This document shows positions 54,601 through 63,600 of a stretch of 64,000 nucleotides of DNA, piece by piece (positions within the stretch are counted from its first letter, which is position 1; the number at the start of each line of letters is the position of its first letter). The notes below the pieces were generated by a model. The model saw nothing but the letters and a program-made list of their open reading frames with translations. It did no database searches and was not told the origin of the DNA. The stretch is taken from contig JAXDJV010000030.1 in the NCBI GenBank assembly GCA_034667465.1, positions 1-64,000 of the forward strand. Reading direction: 5' to 3'. The stretch comes from JAOBAU01 sp034667465 (lineage in GTDB: Bacteria > Acidobacteriota > Thermoanaerobaculia > Gp7-AA8). The position numbers were made by a program, and so were the translations under genes.

Positions 54601-57600
54601 CGCGTCCGCGAGCTCGGCGCCGACGGCGCGCTCTCGCCGGAGCGGACGATCTCGTACCGCATCAACTGCGCCGGTCCGCAGGTCACCGCGGCGACGCTCG
54701 ATCGCGCCGCGAAGACGCTGACGATCACCTTCTCGAAAGCGATGAAGCCGCAGTCGCTCATCGCCTCCGCGAACGGCACGATCGTCCTCGGTACACTGAC
54801 CGGAACCGTCGCCCTCGACGCGACCGCGCAAATCGCCACGATCACCTACACCGCGAGTCTCACGACCGCGCTGACGCTCGTCGTCACGAAAGATGTGCAG
54901 GACGCGACCGGCACCGCACTCGGCACCGACTACACGCAAACGTTCCCGCTCGATGACGCGACGTCGTCGACCGGCGGCTTCGTGACCGGCGCCGTCTACG
55001 ACGCCACGAACGGTCGTCCGCTGACAACCGCCCGCATCGACATCACGCCTTCGGCGCAATCGATCAACGTCGATGAGCGCGGACGCTACAGCCGTTCGCT
55101 TGCTGAAGGCGCCTACACACTTCGCGCGAGCGCGCCAGGCTTCGCGACGGTCTGGCGTCAGCTCGTCGTGCCCGCCGGCGCCGGCGTCGTGCCGATCGAC
55201 ATCCGTCTCACGAAGCGCGGCAGCGAATCTGCCGCACCGTTCGCGCTGATCGATTCCGCGCAAACGACCGTCACCCGCAACGTCGAGCTCACCGCACCTT
55301 CCGCATCTCTGACGCCCGGCGCGAAAATCACATTGACCGCCGTCGGCGGACAGTCGCTCGCCGGATTGTTGCCGCTCGGCTGGTCGCCGCTCGCCGCCGC
55401 CGAGATCGCGGTCGACGGGTCATCCGTTCCCGCGTCGCTCGCCGCGGCGAAGTTGACGTTCGTCCTTTCGCAGGCCGATGCCGACGCGCTCACTGCCGCG
55501 TCGCAAACGCTCTCGCTCGTCACGTACGACGTCGAGCGCGACGAATGGCGCGTCGTCGTCGCCGTGGTTCCGGTCGCCGCCGATCGCCGCATCACCTCCG
55601 ACATCATCGCCTCCGGCAACTACGCGCTCGTTTATCCCGACAAGGCGCCGTCGCTCGCGCATCCGCCGTCGCCGCACGCCGGCGCCGCGCTGCAGGGCGT
55701 GGCCAATCCATGCACCGCATCGCCCGACGCCTGCGCGATGAAACAGACGTCGTTCCCGATCAACCCGACCGCGGTGCTGCCGAATCAGCGCGCCACCGCC
55801 ACACTCGTCACCGACAACACGAAACCGTATCCGAGCGGCACCGCCGTGCAGGCATACATCGACGAAGAGCTGCATCTCGCCGATGGCCGCGTCGTCGTCG
55901 ATCCGCCGTTTGCGACCGATCTGCTCATCTATCGCACTCCCGCCGGCGACGCCGGCTCCGCGACGTTCCACATCGCGCCGACGACGCAGGCCGCCAGCGT
56001 CACGCTGCGCGACGGCGTCGATCACATTCGCGTCGTCGATTACCCGGGACGCATCGATCGCGGAACGCTTGTTGGCGCCGAGGGCGGACGGATACCGGGC
56101 GATGAATTCGTGTCGATTGATGTGCCGACAGGCGCGACGACCGAAGCGATTCACGCTTCCTCACGTGCACTCACCGCCGCCGAGCTGACCGCGATTCCGT
56201 CGATCGCCGGCTTCCACGTCGCCGGCGGTTTCGAGCTTTCACTCACGCGCACAACTGATCCATCGACCGCGGAGTTCACCGCTGCGCCGCTGCGTCTCAT
56301 CAAATCTGCGCGCGCAACGTTCGCGCTTTCCTCCGCGCAGCTCACCGGCAGCGGACAGGTCATCGTCGTCGAGCTGTTGCCATCGACGCCATACGGCGCA
56401 TTGGCGCGTCTCGCCGCGCGCACGACCGCATCGACGTCACCAGACGTCGCCGGCACGAAGCGCTTCGCGACGATCGATGAAGATCCCGCGCTCTTCCCGG
56501 TCGACGGCATCGTCGCCGGCGGACGCTATCTCGTCCTTGTTGCCGACGCGCCGATCGCATTCACGTGGGGTCGCGTGCAACTCGGCGCATCTGGTCCGTC
56601 GCTCGCCGATACGCGTGTCAGCGCGACGCCGCTCGGCGTCGTCGATCTCTCGCGCATCGGTGGTCTCTTCGCGCTGCCGGTTCCCGCCACCGCGTTCACG
56701 CTCGTGCCGCGTCACTTCACGACCGGCGACGGCGTGCCGGCCGCCGGCCCGCGCGTTCCGCAGCGCGACGAGATCGTCCCGTTCGGCGTCCTCGTGCTCG
56801 CCGCGCAGGCGCCGAATCTCACCGGCGTCACGCCGTCGAATCGCGAGCTCGACCCGTCGTCGCCGCTCCAGGTGCAGGCAACCTTCGACGCGCCGATCGA
56901 TCCGTCATCCGCCACCGGCGGTATTCTGGTCAACAACCTGACTACCGGCCGCGCCATGGCCGGCAACTCGCAGACGGTCGGCAACATCGTCACCTTCACG
57001 CCGGCGGCAGGGGAGTCGCTCGTTCCCGCGTCGCGCTACGCGATCGCGATTGCATCAACGATCCGCGGCACGAACGGCGCGCCGTTCGGCCGCGTCGCGT
57101 CGTACGAGTTCACGACCGCCGCCGTTCCGCCGCCGAGCAAAGGCTTCAACCCCTCCGCGATCCGCGTCACGATTCCCGACGCCGGCGGCGTCTCGACCAT
57201 CACCGGCGCCAGCGGCGCGATCCCCGCGAACGCGATCGCCCTCGCGGTGCGCAGCGGCCAGTCGTTCATCCAGCAATATCAGACGGTCGCATCGACCGCC
57301 GGCGCGTTCCAGTTCACCGCCGGCGGCGGCGATCCGTACGACCGCCTCACGCTCGACGACGAGCTCTCGCTGCACGTCATCGACTCCATCAGCCACTCGA
57401 CGATCGCCATCATTCCGCTGACGCCGTTCGTCACGCCGGAAGGCGACGGCTTCGTCGCCACGCCCGGCACGACGTCGACGTTCACCACCGACGCGCCGCT
57501 CAGCGCCACGATCACCGTTCCCGCCGGCGCGTTCGAGAAGAAGACGCTCGTCCGCCTGCAGCCCGCGGCGAAAACAACCTTCACCGCCGTGCCGTCACTC

Positions 57601-60600
57601 GACGCCGAAGTGAACTTCATCGCCGGCATCAACCTGGTCTTCGACGGCATCGCCCGCGTCCCGCTCGAGCTCGACCTCCCCATTCCCGCCGGCACCCCAA
57701 CCGACAACCGCACCTTCCTCCTCCTCCGCCTCGGCGACTCCAGCCGCGGCCCGCGCCTCGAGATCGACGATCTTCTCCGCGTCGAAAACGGCAAATTCAC
57801 CACACGCGCGGCGACGACGAACGCGCTGCGCGCGGTGACGGGGAAGGCACACATCGCTCCGAACGACACTGTCACCGGTGTCGATGCCAGGAGAGAGCTT
57901 CTTCATGTCGTTTCGCCGGCACGATACGGCGTCGCTGATCTGAAGATCGCGAGTGGAAGCGCCCTGATGTTTGCCGCCATTCAGGGCCTGGAAAACACGC
58001 TGGAGATTTTCTGGGACAGATTCAATTCGCTTTATGTTTCGAACGTTTACATCACTGCTTCGCAGGGACGAGTTGTCATACCGATCATCGCGAATCAGCG
58101 TTTCCGGATTGAGGGCGTCGAAGCAGCGTCCGGTCTCAGCGTCTTTACGAAGGACTACGAGCCTCTTGCGCCGGTGCCGGTCGATACCGCTACAGTGATC
58201 AGCGCACCGGGCCAGTCGAATATCGGTCCGTATCCGGTCTTCGGCGATCCGTTCCGTGTCATCGTTTCTGACCTCGCGTACCTCTCGGACACTACGGTGC
58301 CGGGTTTCAACCTGACCTTCCAGAAGACTCAGGAAGGTTCGCCTTCCACGACGGTTCTCGACGTCGCTCCGAATCCGAACGTCGCCCAGACGTATCGCGT
58401 TCTCGACGTGACGAAGGGAACGATCAGCGGCGAGACCGATCACAAGCTCACGGTCTCGATCGGGGATCGAGTCGTGATCGTTGCGTCGAACGAAAACGTC
58501 GAGCCGACCGATCGCGTTTCGATTGTCTTCAACAAGACGCTCGCGGCGACCACACCGGCGCAACTCGAACCGCTCATCAAGCTCCAGCAGAATTACGCAC
58601 TTCCGAGTGACCCGAAGAAAAACTGGGTCGATCTGCATTACGCGACCTACACGATCGATTCCGGCCGTCGGGTGACATTGAAGTTCCCGACTGAGTTGCA
58701 GCGGGGCGGGCATTACCGACTCGTGCTCGATGCCACGATTGCCGACACGACGCCGGTCGATCTCACCGCGACTCCGCCCACATCACCCATCACTCTTGGG
58801 CGACAGACCGGCCGCGAGAACCTGTACCTCGAGTTCAAGGTGCGCGCGCCCAGGGGAGAGATTCTTCCGTCGGATCAGCCATTCACGCTTGCGCGCGGCG
58901 TGGTCCGCGATATGGCGCTCGACGGAAACCTGCTCTTCGTCTCTTCGCTTGACGGTGGAATCGCTGCTTACGACATCTCCGATCCCGCATCGCTTTCGGC
59001 GAAACCACCGAATACGGCGCGTCCCATCGCGCGTGCGTCCGCATTCCCGCAGGGAGTCGCGGTCCCGGGCGAGTCATGGGCAGTTACAGTCGATCGGCAT
59101 GGGCGTGTGTACTCGACTGCGCTGACAAATATGTTTGGTGTCATTCGCACCTACCGCGTCGAGCAGTTCGCTGCCGGGCTCGACGCGGATGCGAAACCGC
59201 TCGCGGTCGATACTCCGTACGCCTCTTCGATCATTGCGTGGCGGCCGGGAATCAATGTGGGCGCACCACTTGGAACGACGCTCACGACGATCAGTGATCG
59301 TGCCGAGGCGACGCCGCGAAAATTGCAACTTGCGGAACAGGATGAGGAGCTTGTGCTTGTCGGCGGTGTTGATTTCGACACGAAGCTGGTCGGCACGAAC
59401 GCTGCGAATACGCTCGACGCAAAAGCTGCAGCCGGTCCTCTCTTCGGCGACGCGAAGAGTTACACCGTGACCGTTCCTCCGACGAAGGATTTTGCCTATC
59501 GGCGGCAGCGAATCACCATTCTCAATGAGACCCTGGGTCTGCGCTGGTCGCAGGATGCCAACGCGGAAGCGCGGACATCCGCGGCTTTCACGAATGTACT
59601 TGTGCGCGGCGGCGACCACGTCCGAATTCTCCGTAATTCATCCGCGTATGCGGTCATTTCACTTTTCGGTTTCGGCGTAGGTGTCTATGATCTCAATGCC
59701 GTCGAGTCCAACAATCTCGCCGGCTCGCCCATGACGCGCGGCGCCGCCGAGCAGATCATGCTCACCGACGCTCATGTCTCTTCAGGACCGTGCGATGAAG
59801 CGCAGCAACCGCGCGGCACACGTTGCGCGGTCCCGGACCTTGCGTTCGGCGCCGATGCCGTGTTGACCGTCGACCCCAGTCCCGGTGGTCCGCTGTTCCG
59901 CGTCTTCGGGCTCGACCCACAGAGAGGAATTGCGGAAGTTGTCATGACGCCGAAGGCGGACGGTGTCGAGTCAACCGGGAATGCGAGTACGCTCGCCTCC
60001 AGCTTTGTACGCCAACCGGGCCTGCCCTTTACAGGAAGCTATAGTGGCGGCGACTGCACGACCGGTCCCTGTCATCACGACCATCCGATTCTCGCGCTGG
60101 TCCGCGCCGCATTCGCGGACAAAGGCATAACGAACCTGACCGCGCGTTTCGCTGCGATCAGCCGTTACGACGCGCCGCATCCCTGCACTGACAATCCTTC
60201 AGCCACCTGCTACACCCCGTATGCCCTTGTTGCCGCCAATCAGTTCGGCATCCTTGTCGTAGACCTTTCGCAGGCACTCGGCGATCAATCGCTTGCCGAC
60301 GTCATCTGGTTGCGGTCAGGCGCTTATGCCGTTCGAGTCATTCCGGGCACGCGATACGCGACCGCCATCGATGGACGCGGCCGCGCAATGCTGATCGATC
60401 TCTCACGTATTGACGAGCGCCTCAGTTCGGGTCCGACCGTGTGCCCGCCCACCGGATGCGCTCCCGAGTTGTTCCCGACGCTTGCAAGGTCGCTCGCGGC
60501 CGGCGCGGATAAAACCGATTCGCTGGCCTTCGGCACGGACGACCCGCGCGTCATTTGGAAATCCGCTCCGTCTTCGAACCTTACGACGCTCGCACCGGTA

Positions 60601-63600
60601 GGCGATCCGGAAACCGGATTCCTCTTCAATGGGGAACTGATGCAGACCAGGATCGGAGTGATCTCCGCCACGGATCCGCGCGTCGCCGTGAAAGTGAATC
60701 TCGGGCATTCCACATTTGCGGAAGTCAGTGCGATTGTGCCAATGGGTGTACCGCGCGCAACCACTCAAAAGACAGAGCTCGATCGACTGCCAGTCTGTGC
60801 AACCGCCGGACCCGACACAGTGAGCCCCACTGCCTGTCGCGAGAATTCGACGCCCTCAGTTTTCCGCGTTGAAGTAACACTCCCGGGATCGATGTCGGAG
60901 TCGACGCCCGACAATCTCGCGCCACTTCTCGCAATTGAAAGTGAGCGGCTTCCCGGTGCGCTGGCGCAGCAGACGCCGACGTCTCTTCCGATGTCACATC
61001 TCCGCACGGATGAAGTGTTCGATCTCCGAAAGGCCACGAACTTCACCCTGCGGCACATCTTTCCATCTGATGCCGTGATTCCGCACGCGCGACTGCAGAA
61101 GGGATGGAATCGTTTTGTAACGCCATGGGTCGTCGCGATGGTCGACCCCCGAGCATCGAAGGACTATCAGTGGAACGGCGTTACGCCATCCGCGGACGGT
61201 TGCGAAAACTGCACAATGCCGCCGTTCCTCAAAAATGCGACGCTCAATACCGACTACTTCGAGCTGCTGACAACCGGTCGAAATATTGTGATTCGCCCGG
61301 GAGTGATTTTCGGAGGAACGTACCAGTTCATTAATGAAAACAAGCGTCTCTTCGCGCGCGTCGGAACGGTCATGGCCGATACGGTGCGGCCAACGAAGGC
61401 CGTTATCGCGGCGCAGGAGCCGCCGGTTGCGTCCGGCCAGCTCGACAGCACCGTCCTTGTCCACAGTGGCGAACTGCAGATGTCCAGCCTGGATCTTGAC
61501 GCTGGCGGACGTGCCGGGTGGGATGTCGTTTTCGACCGAACGTATCTTTCGCGGACGCTCGGCGAGACGCAGTTCGGTCTCGGCTGGGATTCGTCGGTGT
61601 TGCGGCGTTTGCGCCGGCTGCCGAATGGCAACGTTGAACTGCGCGACGGCTCGGGAGAGGTTCGTCTGTTTACGCTTTCGGGTACCTCGTACCTGTCGCC
61701 AGCGGGCTATTTCTACAAGCTCGTTGCGAGGCAGAACGGATGGCTGATCCTTGATCAACAAAATCGGGTCACTTCATTCGATGAGTGGGGTCGGCTGACT
61801 TCCGAATCGGACGTGTTCTATTCGCCGCAGGCTGGCGGCAACGTGAATCACTACTCCTACGATGCGAACGATCAACTCACGAGCGTCGTTGACGCCGTCG
61901 GCCGCGCGACGACACTAACGTGGTGGAAGCTTAATGACACGGTAACTGGAGCTTTCCCTGGCCGCCTCAAACAAATAAGCGACTGGCGTCAGCGCACGCT
62001 CGAGTTCGCGTACGACAGCAGTGGGCGTCTGACGAAGGTATCGCTGCCACAGGCTGGAGCGGCCGAGGGAGTGCCGGCGGAGTTTGACCTCACCGGCACG
62101 AAGCGGCCGAAAATTGAATACACCTATGCGACCGGCGGCAACACATACAGTGATCGCCTCGAGTTGTCGACGAATATCGTTTCCATCAATGACACCTCGG
62201 CTGTAGAACCGCGCCTTGCGTACGCCTATGACACGACTACGGACGCTGCCAAACGCGACCATCTGACCAGTGAATCCTGGGCAACCGGAGAGCGCGCGAC
62301 GTTTGTGTACGATTCGCCGACCACGACGACATCCGTTGACATCCTCGGCCAGCGACGCACCTACGATCTCACCACCGCTGAAGATCAGAAGAAGCACATT
62401 GCGAAGCTGACCGTGCACGACGTTCCAACGGTGACACTCACGGCAATGCCGGCCACGGTTCCCAATACGGTACCTACCGAGAACAAGTCGGCGATCACCG
62501 AGTTTGCCTACAACGGTGAAGGTCAACTCGTCGCTTTGCGATTGCCGAGCGGCCGCGTCGTGAACAGCGCCTACAGCACAGTGGCGGGCGTTGCCGGTAA
62601 CGTCGTTTCGACCGTTACGGATCAGGGTCCTGGCGTCTCCGGCATCCAGACGACGTTCAATTACGACACGAAACACACGACTACGCATGCGACTCTTGAA
62701 AGCGTCCAGCGGGGTGAAGTTATTCGCGAGTCATGGCAGCCGAGCCGTGAGCGCAAAGAGCTCCTGAAGACGGACGAGACGGTCACGAAGAGTGTGCAGT
62801 ACGACGCTTCAGGACGTCCGACGTTTTCGGGCACGATCGATCCCGCCAAAGTGACACCACCCACAAAGCCGGAAGAAGATCCGCACGTCGATCCGAAACT
62901 GGCTGCAATCAAAACTTCGCTAACGTACTACGAGGACAGCGCGACGGCTCTGATCACGCGCGGCGAGCCGCACTTTGTGACGAACGGCGAATCCGACGGG
63001 CCGCAGATCGAGCTTACGTATGCAATTGGTAGTACGGGAGGCAGGCACATCGACGCCGTCGACACGGTTCGAAAGACGCATACGCACACGGTGTTCGACT
63101 CTCTTGGACATAGAACCAGCGTACAGGTCAAGGACGACGACTCCGGAAAGATCTACAGCGAAGAGCGCTTCGGCTACGACACAGCCGGGCGTCTGCGCTT
63201 TCACTCAAGACAGCAGACACCGCTTGCCGCAGTTGTGACGACGTTCGCTTACGACGCGATGGGGCGGGCGACGACTGTAACGACGTCTGGCGCATATGTG
63301 AACGATTCACCGACCACGTTGACGGCGCGCACCGAATGGAACATGACCGCGAAAAGCGTGACCCGATTCGACCCGTCCGCTGGCGGTGATTCCGCGGCGC
63401 GTGAAGTGACCTTGCTCGATACCCTCGGACGGCCGCAACTCGTGCAGCGAGTCGACGGCGGCGGAAACAGCATCGTAGACCTCCGTGGCTACGACCTTCA
63501 GAGTCAGCTGGCGTACTCCAGCGATGGCGTGCGTCAGGCGACGTTGAATCTCTTCGACGGCCTTGGCCGGCAGACGTCGCAAATCAACTCCGACGGCACG

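Noticed and set aside
56565..57938. A 457-residue plus-strand frame overlapping the second giant gene
   Set aside because: Composition is RRHD-rich and lacks any fold pattern; it lies in another frame of the Ig/Big_5 region, and its end coincides with the GC drop, as expected of a composition-driven open frame.
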